DNA of 64,000 nt, taken from NCBI GenBank assembly GCA_944389075.1, contig CALXLA010000028.1, forward strand, positions 38,159-102,158, written 5' to 3'. Both the position numbers and the translations under genes were made by a program. Shown one piece after another: positions 17,169 to 26,746 of the stretch. Position 1 is the stretch's first letter; every line of letters starts with the position of its first letter. The DNA is from an uncultured Spirochaetaceae bacterium. GTDB lineage: Bacteria; Spirochaetota; Spirochaetia; Sphaerochaetales; Sphaerochaetaceae. Under the pieces are notes generated by a model, which was not told the DNA's origin, searched no databases, and saw nothing but the letters and a program-made list of their open reading frames with translations.

Positions 17169-17579
17169 ATGGTATTCTGGATATGGATTGCGTGTGCATT
17201 GGTTTTCGCGGCACTGGAGGTGTTCACACCCGGCTTCATAATGTGCGCATTCTCTGCAGGATGCATCACTGCAGCTGTCGGAGCAGCTTTTTCGCTTCAG
17301 TTCATCTGGCAGCTTGTGTTTTTCGCTGCAGGGCTTGTTGCGGGCTTCTTCGTCATCAGGCCTCTTCTCCAGAGAAGAAAGGCCGGGACTCCTTCGAACA
17401 CGGACAGACTCATAGGGATGAAGGCGTTTGTCGAGGAAGATATCCCTGCAGGCGGGAAAGGCTATGTGAGAATAGATGGGGTGAAATGGCTCGCATCATC
17501 TCAGTCTCCTGTTGCTTCAGGGAAGACAATCATCGTCAAGGGAATAGATGGAACGACTCTCATAGTCGAGGAGGAATAG
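17169..17579 (+). CDS. NfeD-family membrane protein
   Basis: 136 residues. Two to three hydrophobic helices fill residues 1-65, then a soluble OB-fold domain (about 75-136) with LIGMKAFVEEDIPAGGKGYVRIDGVKW. This is the short NfeD type that pairs with an SPFH protein, which is the next gene, starting two bases after this stop. Ribosome site AGGAGG precedes the ATG. The pair probably organises membrane microdomains or membrane protein quality control, by analogy to QmcA/YbbJ. Confidence 0.88.
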   Translation: MVFWIWIACALVFAALEVFTPGFIMCAFSAGCITAAVGAAFSLQFIWQLVFFAAGLVAGFFVIRPLLQRRKAGTPSNTDRLIGMKAFVEEDIPAGGKGYVRIDGVKWLASSQSPVASGKTIIVKGIDGTTLIVEEE

Positions 17580-17580
17580 G

Positions 17581-18555
17581 ATGATTTACGCAACAGCTGT
17601 CATAATAATCGCAATCATAGTAATCGCATTCGTGCTTGCTAAAAGCATAAGGATAGTGCCTCAGGCAATGACAATGGTCATCGAGAGACTCGGCAAGTAC
17701 CATAAGACACTCAGAAGCGGCATCAATTTCATACTTCCGTTCTTCGACAGGCCAAGAAGCGTCATCTGGGATTTTCCTGTAAGCGACAGCGAGAAGACAA
17801 AAAGAAAGTCTGTCTGGATAGATCTCAGGGAGCAGGTATATGACTATCCTAAGCAGTCAGTGATCACAAAGGACAATGTCTCGATAGCAATCGATGCCCT
17901 GCTCTATTTCCAGATCACGGATCCGATGAAATCGGTATATGAGGTTGCGAACCTGACAAAGGCAATAGAGATGCTGACTCAGACTACTCTCCGCAATGTC
18001 GTCGGGAAGCTGACGCTCGATGAATGCCTTGTGTCCCGTGATGATATCAATGCGGAGCTGTGCAGGATCCTTGATGAGGCTACGGATAAATGGGGTGTCA
18101 AGGTAAACAGAGTCGAAATCAAGGACATCGAGGTTCCTGAATCGATAAGGATCCAGATGGAAAAGCAGATGACCGCAGAGCGTGAGAAGCGTGCGGCAAT
18201 ACTGACCGCAGAAGGCGAAAAGCAGTCAAAGATACTTGAGGCGGAGGGCTTTGAGGAATCAGAGGTGAAGAAGGCAACCGGAGAGAAGGATGCTGCCATC
18301 CTCAGGGCAGAAGGCATTGCAGAATCCACGAGGCTTAAAGCTGAAGCAGAGGCAAAGGCAATCGAGAGCATAAAGAATGCATTCGGAAATGACAGCAACT
18401 ATGCGGAATACCTCAGGGCAATAAGATACATAGACACACTGAAAGATGTCTTTGCCGGCAAGGACACGAAGACGATCTTCATGCCATACGAGACGGAGAA
18501 AGCCATCGGGAGCATGGGAGTCCTTGCGGAGATCCTCAGGGAAAAGGGTGTTTGA
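17581..18555 (+). CDS. SPFH/Band 7 (stomatin/QmcA-like) membrane protein
   Basis: 324 residues: one N-terminal membrane helix (1-20), then the SPFH domain beginning RIVPQAMTMVIERLGKYHKTL, and a long Ala/Glu/Lys-rich coiled coil from about 185 (EKQMTAEREKRAAILTAEGE). Typical for QmcA/stomatin-like proteins that form large membrane rings. Cotranscribed with the NfeD gene. It is separated from xseA by 31 bp that hold a likely promoter. Confidence 0.9.
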   Translation: MIYATAVIIIAIIVIAFVLAKSIRIVPQAMTMVIERLGKYHKTLRSGINFILPFFDRPRSVIWDFPVSDSEKTKRKSVWIDLREQVYDYPKQSVITKDNVSIAIDALLYFQITDPMKSVYEVANLTKAIEMLTQTTLRNVVGKLTLDECLVSRDDINAELCRILDEATDKWGVKVNRVEIKDIEVPESIRIQMEKQMTAEREKRAAILTAEGEKQSKILEAEGFEESEVKKATGEKDAAILRAEGIAESTRLKAEAEAKAIESIKNAFGNDSNYAEYLRAIRYIDTLKDVFAGKDTKTIFMPYETEKAIGSMGVLAEILREKGV

Positions 18556-18579
18556 TTGAAGCCGTCTCTCTGCTACAAT
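18552..18579 (+). promoter_or_regulatory. Promoter of xseA-xseB-purU, possibly giving a leaderless mRNA
   Basis: TTGATT (18552-18557) and TACAAT (18574-18579), spacer 16. The predicted start near 18586 coincides with the ATG at 18587, and no ribosome site precedes that ATG. Confidence 0.5.
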
Positions 18580-18586
18580 CACATGT

Positions 18587-20002
18587 ATGTATGAGCCGCC
18601 TTCAGTAATCGCACGCACGCTCACGGTAAGTGAGGCAAACAGGGTAATCCACGATATCGTATCGGAATTCTTCTGCGCGCTCTCGATCGAAGGCGAGATA
18701 TCAGGCTACAGGCCTTCACAGTCAAAGCACTGGTACTTCACGCTCAAGGACTCAGCGGCGGCTATCGACTGCGCTGTTTTCAGAAGTATGCAGTACGGCA
18801 TGGATGAGCCTAGGAATGGCGACCTTGTCATAGCAAAGGGAACACTCTCCTATTATGAGAAGACAGGCAAGCTGTCATTCGTGATATCCTCGATGAGGAA
18901 AAAAGGCGATGGGGAGCTCCAGGCGCTCATAGAGAAAAGAAAGGATTACTACAGGAGCCTCGGCTGGTTCGATGAGGAGAACAAGAAGCCGATACCTGAT
19001 GAGATATCAGTGCTTGGTGTCGTGACAAGCCGCACAGGTGCCGCTATCCGCGATATCCTGAACATAGTCAGAAGAAGAGCTCCAGGGCTTAAGGTCCTTC
19101 TCTTTCCCGCGACTGTACAGGGAGACGGGGCTGCCGAGGAAATCGCAATGCGTATAAGACAGGCGAATGCCTTCTCGGCCTGTGATGTCCTCATAGTCGG
19201 AAGAGGCGGAGGAAGCGCGGAGGATCTCGCATGCTTCTCAGAGCCTGCGGTGATCGAAGCGATACATGAATCCGAAATACCTGTAATATCGGCAGTAGGA
19301 CACGAGATCGATCATCCTATCTCCGACAATGTCGCGGACAGGCGCGCGCCTACCCCTTCAGCTGCTGCGGAGATTGTCACGGAAACGATCTTCACGAGAA
19401 GCACACGTCTGAAGAGCACGCTCTATGCCCTGAACACTGAAATGGACAGGATAATCTCAGACAGGAGACGCAGGCTCGATGCCGCAATCCACGCATCGGA
19501 GAACTTCGAGAAACGTCTTCTCCGTGCAGCGAATTCAATACCGAAGATCGATGAATACGGAAGGATGCTCCTGCTGAGAATTGCGAATGCCGCTTCAAGG
19601 CTCGGCTATGCAGAAGACAGGATAGCTTCCTTCTTCAGCGCGAAAGCGGAGAATGCTGAGAAAAGGATAAGGGAAAGCCTCAGCGTATCATCTTCAAGCC
19701 TTGCCATGAATATCGGGAGGCGCTCAGAACGTATAGCGAAAGCCGTAAGTACTGTCAGTGCAGGATACAAGGCAAAAGAAGATAATGCATCCTACAGGCT
19801 CTCTGCTGCAATGAGGGAGATAGAGGCACTGTCGCCTCTTGCGATCCTGAAGCGCGGATACTCAATCACAGAGAAGGAAGATGGCACTATCATAAGGAAA
19901 GCAGGTGACATATCTCCTGGAGATAAACTGAAAACAAGACTGAATGACGGAGAGATCATCTCTGTCGCGGAGGATATCAATGAGCTTCGAAAGCGATCTT
20001 AA
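18587..20002 (+). CDS. xseA: Exodeoxyribonuclease VII large subunit
   Basis: 471 residues. N-terminal OB fold (SVIARTLTVSEANRVIHDIV, then IEGEISGYRPSQSKHWYFTLKD), catalytic domain with LGVVTSRTGAAIRDILNI, DVLIVGRGGGSAEDL and DHPISDNVADRRAPTPSAAAE, then a long coiled coil and the C-terminal segment LSPLAILKRGYSI. All family marks are present. Degrades single-stranded DNA with XseB. It overlaps xseB by 23 bases. Confidence 0.94.
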   Translation: MYEPPSVIARTLTVSEANRVIHDIVSEFFCALSIEGEISGYRPSQSKHWYFTLKDSAAAIDCAVFRSMQYGMDEPRNGDLVIAKGTLSYYEKTGKLSFVISSMRKKGDGELQALIEKRKDYYRSLGWFDEENKKPIPDEISVLGVVTSRTGAAIRDILNIVRRRAPGLKVLLFPATVQGDGAAEEIAMRIRQANAFSACDVLIVGRGGGSAEDLACFSEPAVIEAIHESEIPVISAVGHEIDHPISDNVADRRAPTPSAAAEIVTETIFTRSTRLKSTLYALNTEMDRIISDRRRRLDAAIHASENFEKRLLRAANSIPKIDEYGRMLLLRIANAASRLGYAEDRIASFFSAKAENAEKRIRESLSVSSSSLAMNIGRRSERIAKAVSTVSAGYKAKEDNASYRLSAAMREIEALSPLAILKRGYSITEKEDGTIIRKAGDISPGDKLKTRLNDGEIISVAEDINELRKRS

Positions 20003-20207
20003 GAGAATGGAGGAGATTGCGGATCTCCTGAAGAACGAGAACACAGGGCTTGAAAAGGCTATCAAGCTGTACCAGGAAGCGAATGAGCTTGGGAAGAAGC
20101 TTTCCAAGACTCTCAGCGATATCCAGAAGCAGGCTGAGGTCGTGATCTCATCAGATGAGAATGTCCTTGAGACAGAAGAGCTTGAGGAGGAGGACGACAA
20201 GGTATGA
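19980..20207 (+). CDS. xseB: Exodeoxyribonuclease VII small subunit
   Basis: 75 residues from the ATG at 19980, chosen because GGAGG lies six bases upstream, inside the end of xseA. Sequence SFESDLKRMEEIADLLKNEN then GLEKAIKLYQEANEL is the typical helical hairpin of XseB. The acidic C-terminus (EELEEEDDKV) is longer than usual. Its stop overlaps purU as ATGA. Confidence 0.9.
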   Translation: MSFESDLKRMEEIADLLKNENTGLEKAIKLYQEANELGKKLSKTLSDIQKQAEVVISSDENVLETEELEEEDDKV

Positions 20208-21061
20208 TCAAGGCAATATTCCTGATGCAGGCTGATGACAGCAAGGGCCTCCTTGCATCTGCCGTCGACTTCTTCTATGGCAAAGGCTTCAACATTCTGC
20301 ACTGCCAGCAGCATACAGACAGCTATGAGAAGCGGTTCTTCATGCGCATAGAGCTGGATGCCGAGGATATGACAATGACACGCAAGGAACTTGAGGATGA
20401 ATTCGGGACACTTGCGGACCGCCTCGGATTCGACTGGTCATGCCACTGGTCTGACTACAAGATGCGTGTCGCGATTCTCGTGTCCAAGACAAGTCACTGT
20501 CTCTATGACCTTATATCACGTCAGCTTGAGGGAGAGCTTAACTGCGAGATTCCGCTTATAATCTCGAACCATCCTGACATGGAGCGCGTCGCAAACCAGT
20601 TCAGGATCCCCTACTACTACTTCCCTATCGGTGATGACAAGGCAAAGCAGGAAGGAAAGATCAGGGATCTGCTGAAGCGTTTCGATATCGACCTGGTGGT
20701 GCTCGCACGCTATATGCAGATACTCTCACCTGAGTTCACATCTGAATGGAAGGAAAGGATCATCAACATCCACCATGCATTCCTTCCGGCATTCCAGGGA
20801 GCCAATCCATATCTCAGGGCATATCAGAGAGGCGTGAAGATGATCGGGGCGACTGCGCATTATGCATCCGAGGATCTGGATCAGGGACCAATCATCGAGC
20901 AGGATGTCGTGAGAGTCAATCATGAGCTAACACCGAATGGACTCAAGGAAGTCGGCAAAGACTGCGAGCGCCGCGTTCTTGCCAATGCCGTTAAGGCACA
21001 TCTGGAACATAGGATAATCGTCTATAAGAACAGGACAATAGTATTCACGGTCGAACGCTAG
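20204..21061 (+). CDS. purU: Formyltetrahydrofolate deformylase
   Basis: Hydrolyses 10-formyl-THF to formate and THF, supplying formate for PurT or balancing one-carbon pools. 285 residues: ACT regulatory domain (1-85), then a formyl-transferase domain with NIHHAFLPAF (catalytic His), IGATAHYASEDLDQGPII (catalytic Asp) and the earlier LISNHPDM segment. Length is normal. Translationally coupled to xseB and convergent with the pseudouridine synthase gene, overlapping by four bases. Confidence 0.92.
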   Translation: MIKAIFLMQADDSKGLLASAVDFFYGKGFNILHCQQHTDSYEKRFFMRIELDAEDMTMTRKELEDEFGTLADRLGFDWSCHWSDYKMRVAILVSKTSHCLYDLISRQLEGELNCEIPLIISNHPDMERVANQFRIPYYYFPIGDDKAKQEGKIRDLLKRFDIDLVVLARYMQILSPEFTSEWKERIINIHHAFLPAFQGANPYLRAYQRGVKMIGATAHYASEDLDQGPIIEQDVVRVNHELTPNGLKEVGKDCERRVLANAVKAHLEHRIIVYKNRTIVFTVER

Positions 21062-21747
21062 ACTGTGATCGTGAGCTTACGGCCTGAGCATGGCTCTATG
21101 TAGCTTATCGAGATAGCCTCAAGGCCGAACTCACTGCATTCCTCTCCGCCATACTGCACATCGCCTGCTATCGGATGGCCTGCCCATGCGAGATGGCATC
21201 TTATCTGATGGCGGAAGCCTCTTGTGATCGTGCACATGAAGACATCATCATCCTCAGGTATGACGCTTGTAGTATAAATCCTTCCGTTCTTTGGCATATT
21301 GTGCTGATTCTGCAGCACGGGACGTACGCTTTTCCCTTTTGGCCCGAATGAGCGGAAACATGATGTGATTGCAGAAGGCCCCTCCGTTATATCAAGAAGG
21401 GGGAAAGGCTCGAAACCATCATTGAAGGAGCGGCCAGAAGTCGTCCTGGCTCTGTATTCCTTGACGATCATATCCTTTGCCTGCTGATGGAGAAGCGCAT
21501 TATAAGCGCGCTGATTCCTTGCAATGAGCACAAGGCCGGACGTGAGATTGTCCAGCCTGTGGATGACGCCGCCCTCCCATTCATTCTCGCCATGGCAGCA
21601 GACAATCTCATGATTATACGCTGCGGCTATCGAAAGAAGAGTGCGGCCATCGATTGTATTCCTGAGCGGCACCGTAGGGATACCGCTCTCCTTCCACCAC
21701 ACGAGGGTGTCAGGGCCTTCGAAGACAAGATAGGACTCAGTCGTCAC
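21058..21747 (-). CDS. RluA-family RNA pseudouridine synthase
   Basis: 229 residues, without an S4 domain. The catalytic motif GGVIHRLDNLTSGL (HRLD Asp) and GFRHQIRCHLAWAGHPIAGD (RHQIR) are clear. The start is GTG, overlapping the end of the Bax-inhibitor gene by 11 bases. Which RNA and which uridine it modifies cannot be told from this. A three-residue stretch after HRLD lacks the usual T in DxxTSG order (it reads DNLTSG), which is normal for this family. Confidence 0.87.
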   Translation of the reverse strand: MTTESYLVFEGPDTLVWWKESGIPTVPLRNTIDGRTLLSIAAAYNHEIVCCHGENEWEGGVIHRLDNLTSGLVLIARNQRAYNALLHQQAKDMIVKEYRARTTSGRSFNDGFEPFPLLDITEGPSAITSCFRSFGPKGKSVRPVLQNQHNMPKNGRIYTTSVIPEDDDVFMCTITRGFRHQIRCHLAWAGHPIAGDVQYGGEECSEFGLEAISISYIEPCSGRKLTITV

Positions 21748-22444
21748 TTCTTGCGAAAATCCTGAGGAGATAAAGGAAGATATTCAGGAAATCAAGATAG
21801 AGCTCAAGAGCACCGAGGATACCAACCTTCGTAAGTTCCTCATTTGTCATCTGATTGCCATATGATGCATTTATATCCGCAACCTTCCTTGCATCCCATG
21901 CCGTAAGACCTGTAAAAAGCACTACACCGACAATCGAGATTATGAAATCAAAGCCTGAGGAACGGAAGAATAGATTCAGTACGCTGACAGCGACAAGTCC
22001 GAAGAGAGCCATGAAGAGGTACTCTCCCCATCCCCTGATATCCTTCTTAGTGATGCTTCCCCAGACAGCTGCGCCAGCGAATGCGAAAGCCGCTGCAGCG
22101 AATGCCCTAGTGATAGTCACGCCAGTATAGGCGATGAAGATGGAAGACAGCGCAAGACCTGTCAGTGCGCTATAGCCGAGGAAGAGTCCTATGGCTGTAC
22201 CTGTGCGCAGGCTTTCTATGCGCCCGGAGAGGACAAATACCACAGCAAGCTCCGCAATCATGAGCACGATAGTGCCTACAGGATTGAGCGTTATATATCT
22301 GAGTACGACCTCTGATGTCGAGGCGACATATGAAACAACTGCAGTAAGCACAAGGCCTGCAAGCATCCAGAGATACACATTCCTGAGAAGGACGTTCTCT
22401 CTGGCTTTTACATCATGGAGTATAAGTTCTCTGTTATCTGACAT
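21737..22444 (-). CDS. Bax inhibitor-1/YccA-family membrane protein
   Basis: 235 residues with seven membrane segments. Start at 22444 fits AGGAGA just upstream. The segment NVYLWMLAGLVLTAVVSYV and the C-terminal LTAWDARKVADINASYGNQM followed by LGALELYLDFLNIFLYLLRI are the family hallmark. Relatives (YccA, YetJ) act on membrane protein quality control or as pH-dependent calcium channels; the role here is not known. Confidence 0.9.
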   Translation of the reverse strand: MSDNRELILHDVKARENVLLRNVYLWMLAGLVLTAVVSYVASTSEVVLRYITLNPVGTIVLMIAELAVVFVLSGRIESLRTGTAIGLFLGYSALTGLALSSIFIAYTGVTITRAFAAAAFAFAGAAVWGSITKKDIRGWGEYLFMALFGLVAVSVLNLFFRSSGFDFIISIVGVVLFTGLTAWDARKVADINASYGNQMTNEELTKVGILGALELYLDFLNIFLYLLRIFARSDD

Positions 22445-22522
22445 ATGTTCTCCTATTGAAGAATATAACATAGACCATGGCCTGAGGAAACATATTCACT
22501 CAAAATGCACATTATCCTTCCA

Positions 22523-23878
22523 TCACGCCTTCTCACTCTCATCCCTGACAATCTTCCTGTACCTGAGGAGTATGAACAGCGAGAGGATGAATACAGCAAG
22601 CGTCGTCAGCGGAAGATTCAGCCATATTCCCAGGATATCCAGCGATGAGAGAACCAGAAGGAATATCAGTGGAAACACAAATGCGCTGGATACGGAAATC
22701 AGTCCTGCATAGACAGGCTTACCGATTGCGGACATGAAGCACTGAGTCGCTATCGGGAACCATCTGATGAAATAGACAAGCGAGAAGATCCTCACAGCAG
22801 GTATGCCCATCTCCATGATCACATCAGACTTTGTATCGACAAAGAGATTCACAGCAGTCTCCGGTGAAATGAACAGGAATATGCCAAGAGCGGCTGAAAC
22901 CACAGCACCGGTTATATAGCAACATCTCTCAAGAGCGGCAACCCGCTTGAAATGCCTTGCGCCCCAGTTATATCCGACAGATGGCTGCAGCGAATCGAAT
23001 GTACCATAAAGAAGAGGAACAGCCACGCCATCGGCAGCCATGAGGATGCCATAGACAGTAACGGCAGATGCTCCTCCTAAGGAAAGAAGTATCACATTCA
23101 TCGTGATTGAGATGATTCTCCCCGATACATTGGAAAGGAATGATGGAAGGCCGCATGAGATGATTGTCTTCATCATGCTCATATGGAAATGAGGCTTCGT
23201 GAACCTGAGATTCATCCGTCCCCTAATGAATGGATAGAAACCGAATACGACAGCGCTTGTCATGCCTATGCACGTACCGAACGCCGCAAAGCCAACGCCG
23301 CCACCGAGAACCGCGACGAAAAGGAACTCAAAGACGACTGCTACAGCCGCAAGCAGCATATTCATGATCAGGGAACGTCTGATCCTGCCGCAGATCCTCT
23401 GATAGTTATCGACAGCGTAGACGAACGTCGTGAATGGCGAGAAGATCGCGTACACCCTGAGATATGCCACCGCATGCGGAATAAGCTCTTCCTCTGCGCC
23501 CATGATCCGGAATATAGATGGCGCAGATGCATAAAGTGCGATGCCCGCTGCGATTCCGGCTATGAAGATCATAAGGACAGAGCATGTGAAGATATTATCG
23601 GCTTCCTTCCTTTCTCCCCGACCGAGCATGATCGCAATCGGAACGGATGAGCCTACACCTATCATGTCCGATATAGCGAAATTGATGATTACGAAAGGAA
23701 GTGCGAGATTGAAACCGGCAAAAGCCTCTGCCCCTGCTGCCCTGCCGATTATGATTCCCTCAAGAAGATAGTAAAGCGATGAGAAAAGCATTCCGGCAGC
23801 ACCGGGAACAGCAGCCCTGAAGAAAAGATTAAGGGGCTTTGTCTCCACGAAAAGCCTTTCAGTATCCTTGTCTGTCAT
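22523..23878 (-). CDS. MATE-family exporter
   Basis: About 451 residues, twelve membrane segments. Start at 23878 fits AGGAGG four to five bases upstream. Begins TKPLNLFFRAAVPGAAGMLF and has SLYYLLEGIIIGR in helix 1-2, the MATE pattern. More like the MepA branch than the other MATE gene in this window. Substrate unknown. 51 bp separate it from the UPF0210 gene upstream, so it may be the end of that transcript. Confidence 0.88.
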   Translation of the reverse strand: MTDKDTERLFVETKPLNLFFRAAVPGAAGMLFSSLYYLLEGIIIGRAAGAEAFAGFNLALPFVIINFAISDMIGVGSSVPIAIMLGRGERKEADNIFTCSVLMIFIAGIAAGIALYASAPSIFRIMGAEEELIPHAVAYLRVYAIFSPFTTFVYAVDNYQRICGRIRRSLIMNMLLAAVAVVFEFLFVAVLGGGVGFAAFGTCIGMTSAVVFGFYPFIRGRMNLRFTKPHFHMSMMKTIISCGLPSFLSNVSGRIISITMNVILLSLGGASAVTVYGILMAADGVAVPLLYGTFDSLQPSVGYNWGARHFKRVAALERCCYITGAVVSAALGIFLFISPETAVNLFVDTKSDVIMEMGIPAVRIFSLVYFIRWFPIATQCFMSAIGKPVYAGLISVSSAFVFPLIFLLVLSSLDILGIWLNLPLTTLAVFILSLFILLRYRKIVRDESEKA

Positions 23879-23929
23879 TTCCCCTCCTGGGACATTAGAC
23901 ACTATTGAGTATAGTCGATAGTCAACAAC

Positions 23930-25297
23930 TCAGTTCCTGAAGCTGTGGACAGGCGCAGGGATTCTTCCGCCTCTTCTTACGAATGCATCACAGGAGAAGC
24001 TGCTGACAGCCATCACAGGAGCATAGCCAAGAAGCCCTCCGAAGTATGCGGTATCGCCGACATCCTTTCCAGCTACAGGAATGATTCTCACCGCTGTCGT
24101 CTTCTGGTTTATCATGCCTATAGCCATCTCATCTGCGATTATGCCTGAGATGGAAGATGGCGATGTATTGCCTGGAATCGCAATCATATCAAGACCGACA
24201 GAGCATATGCATGTCATTGCCTCAAGCTTCTCGATGGAAAGCGCACCTGCATTCACTGCATTTATCATTCCCTGATCTTCACTGACAGGGATGAATGCGC
24301 CTGAAAGGCCTCCGACATAGCTCGATGCCATTATACCGCCCTTCTTGACCTGATCATTGAGAAGCGCAAGCGCAAGCGTCGTCCCAGGAGCTCCTGTCCT
24401 TTCAAGGCCCATGCCCTCAAGTATATCTGATATCGAATCTCCGATTGCAGGAGTCGGTGCGAGGGAGAGGTCTACTATGCCGAAAGGTATTCCCATTCGC
24501 TCTGATGCTTCTTTTGCAACAAGCTGTCCGAGCCTTGTTATCTTGAATGCCGTCTTCTTGATAGTCTCGGCAAGGACCCCGAAATCCTTTCCCTCAACTC
24601 CCCTGATTGCATGCCTTATGACACCAGGTCCGCTTACGCCTACATTGATGACGCTGTCGGCCTCAGTCACGCCATGAAAGGCGCCTGCCATGAATGGGTT
24701 GTCATCGGGAGCATTGCAGAACACTACAAGCTTGGCACATGCAGAGGAATCTGAAGATGCGGTAAGCTCGCTGGCCTTCCTGATGATCTCTCCCATCATC
24801 AGGACTGCATCCATATTGATGCCGACCTTCGTGGAGCCTACTGCGACAGATGAGCATACACGCTCTGTTGCGGAAAGCGCCTCAGGAATGGAAAGCATGA
24901 GATTTCTTTCTGCCTCCGTCATGCCTTTCACCGGAAGGGCGGAAAAGCCTCCGAGGAAATTGACGCCAGTCTCCTTTGCAGCCCTGTCGAGAGTCTGGGC
25001 GATCTTCACGAAATCCTCCGGACTCTTTGCACATGATGCGCCTACAATCGCAGCAGGCGTTATCGATATGCGCTTATTGACGATAGGAATCGCATAATCC
25101 CTCTCTATCTCCTCACCTGTCCTTACGAGGTCCTTGGCAACAGTCGTTATCCTGTCATATACCTTGCGGCAGGTTGTCTCCAGATTATCTGACATGCATT
25201 CAAGGAGGGAAATGCCAAGAGTTATGGTCCTGACATCAAGATTCTCCTTCTCGATCATCGAATTGGTCTCTATTACTTCAGAAAGATTTATCATCAT
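23930..25297 (-). CDS. UPF0210 (DUF711) family protein
   Basis: About 455 residues. Begins [21 protein letters not shown], continues [11 protein letters not shown], and has the glycine-rich segments [13 protein letters not shown] and [18 protein letters not shown] of the UPF0210 family, whose fold resembles pyruvate-formate-lyase-like barrels. Function is unestablished. The start overlaps the stop of the ACT-domain gene (ATGATG), and this two-gene order is widely conserved, suggesting joint action in amino-acid or one-carbon sensing. Confidence 0.88.
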   Translation of the reverse strand: MMINLSEVIETNSMIEKENLDVRTITLGISLLECMSDNLETTCRKVYDRITTVAKDLVRTGEEIERDYAIPIVNKRISITPAAIVGASCAKSPEDFVKIAQTLDRAAKETGVNFLGGFSALPVKGMTEAERNLMLSIPEALSATERVCSSVAVGSTKVGINMDAVLMMGEIIRKASELTASSDSSACAKLVVFCNAPDDNPFMAGAFHGVTEADSVINVGVSGPGVIRHAIRGVEGKDFGVLAETIKKTAFKITRLGQLVAKEASERMGIPFGIVDLSLAPTPAIGDSISDILEGMGLERTGAPGTTLALALLNDQVKKGGIMASSYVGGLSGAFIPVSEDQGMINAVNAGALSIEKLEAMTCICSVGLDMIAIPGNTSPSSISGIIADEMAIGMINQKTTAVRIIPVAGKDVGDTAYFGGLLGYAPVMAVSSFSCDAFVRRGGRIPAPVHSFRN

Positions 25298-25566
25298 ATC
25301 CTCTGCATGCTGCTGAAAATCTCTTCCCTCTGGAGCTTGATGATGCACGACATACCTTTGCCAAGCTCGGAAAGCTCTTCAGAAAGCAGCTTGAATTCCT
25401 TAGTGGAATCATCTGCATCCGCAATCATCATCATATTGAAGAAACCATCGACTATCGTCTGGCTTATATCCAGAATATTCACATTGTTATCAGCAAGGTA
25501 TGTGCAGACTCTGGCAATTATACCTACCTGATCACGGCCAACTACCGTTATGATTGATTTACTCAT
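25294..25566 (-). CDS. UPF0237 ACT-domain protein
   Basis: 90 residues, a single ACT domain: [40 protein letters not shown], and a helix. Start at 25566 matches the usual N-terminus of the family. It forms a translationally coupled pair with the UPF0210 gene. Presumed ligand-binding regulator, probably of an amino acid; ligand unknown. Confidence 0.9.
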   Translation of the reverse strand: MSKSIITVVGRDQVGIIARVCTYLADNNVNILDISQTIVDGFFNMMMIADADDSTKEFKLLSEELSELGKGMSCIIKLQREEIFSSMQRI

Positions 25567-25603
25567 AACTGAAAGATATAGCAAAAAGGCAATCTGTGCA
25601 CAA

Positions 25604-26746
25604 TCACCTTAAATGCTTTTCGATGGTGCGCCTGTATACTGCCTCGACTGACTCTGCAAAATGCTGGATTGAGAAAATCCATCCAAGTCTGGAGGATTCC
25701 CGTCCCATCCTGCCACGCAGATCTGCATCGGCAATCACCTTGTCAGCATAATCCGTGAGTTCCCCGGACGTAGAGAATCTGTAACCATTCACGCCATTGT
25801 AGATGACACCATCAAGGACATCATCATCGCGGCAGATAAGGGGAAGCCCGGATGAAAGCGCCTCAATATATGTAAGCCCCTGCGTCTCGCTTCTCGATGC
25901 CGATACAAAGACATCGGCCGCATTATAGGCATCCCTTACCATGTCTCTGTCCAGCATACCTGTGAAGATTGCATCGATGCCGCATTCCTTCGCTTTTGCC
26001 TCGACCTCGGCTCTGTCAGGGCCATCGCCTGCAATCATGAAACGGAAAGGCTTACGGCACTTTGCGAGGCCATCGAAGAGGACACCTATATCCTTCTCCT
26101 TCGCGATCCTCCCGCAGAACAGGAACAGCACATCATCTGCCTTGATGCCATACTCCTTCCGGAATGAGTCCCTCTTTGCGCTGTCATGCTCCTGGAAATG
26201 CGATATATCGATGCCTGTCGGAATCACTGCAATAGGACAGGCTGCCTTATAGCCCTCAAGGACCTTGCGGATCTTCTCGGTAGGAGCAATCAGCACGTCA
26301 ACCTTCCTTGAGATGTATTTTGAGAAATGCCTTATGAGGAATATGCCTATCCTCTTGTTCTTTATGAAATACTGCGTATAGTCCTCATAGAATGTATGAT
26401 ATGTATGGACAAGAGGGATCTTGAGCATCTTTGAAAGCTGATGCGCTGTTATGAATGTGCTGAGTTCGCAGTTTGAGTGGATTATATCAGGATGCCAGTG
26501 CCAGATATCCGCAAGGAAGGTCTTTGCAAAAACCGTCCGCACTCTCGCTCCCGGATAGAATCTCTCCCCATTGTGGGATGCGATGTAATAGATGCCATCC
26601 TTATAGTAGGATTTCCCATTCTCTGAGAGCGTCAGTATCCTGACATCATGGCCATGGGCAATCAGTCCTTTCTGCAGATTCAGTACGGATATGATGACTC
26701 CGTTTACGGACTTAGGGCCAAGATCTGATGTCAGCAGTACCTTCAT
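25604..26746 (-). CDS. GT4-family glycosyltransferase, diacylglycerol-glucosyltransferase-like
   Basis: 380 residues, GT-B fold. N-terminal MKVLLTSDLGPKSVNGVIIS with the glycine-poor loop, then DIIHSNCELSTFITAHQLSK and HTYHTFYEDYTQYF as in mono- and diglucosyldiacylglycerol synthases; C-terminal donor site with FCGRIAKEKD, AGDGPDR and the E(x7)E motif SRSETQGLTYIEALSSGLP. Likely makes a membrane glycolipid. It overlaps by ATGA with the phospholipase-C-like gene upstream, which also suggests lipid work. Acceptor not proven. Confidence 0.85.
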   Translation of the reverse strand: MKVLLTSDLGPKSVNGVIISVLNLQKGLIAHGHDVRILTLSENGKSYYKDGIYYIASHNGERFYPGARVRTVFAKTFLADIWHWHPDIIHSNCELSTFITAHQLSKMLKIPLVHTYHTFYEDYTQYFIKNKRIGIFLIRHFSKYISRKVDVLIAPTEKIRKVLEGYKAACPIAVIPTGIDISHFQEHDSAKRDSFRKEYGIKADDVLFLFCGRIAKEKDIGVLFDGLAKCRKPFRFMIAGDGPDRAEVEAKAKECGIDAIFTGMLDRDMVRDAYNAADVFVSASRSETQGLTYIEALSSGLPLICRDDDVLDGVIYNGVNGYRFSTSGELTDYADKVIADADLRGRMGRESSRLGWIFSIQHFAESVEAVYRRTIEKHLR

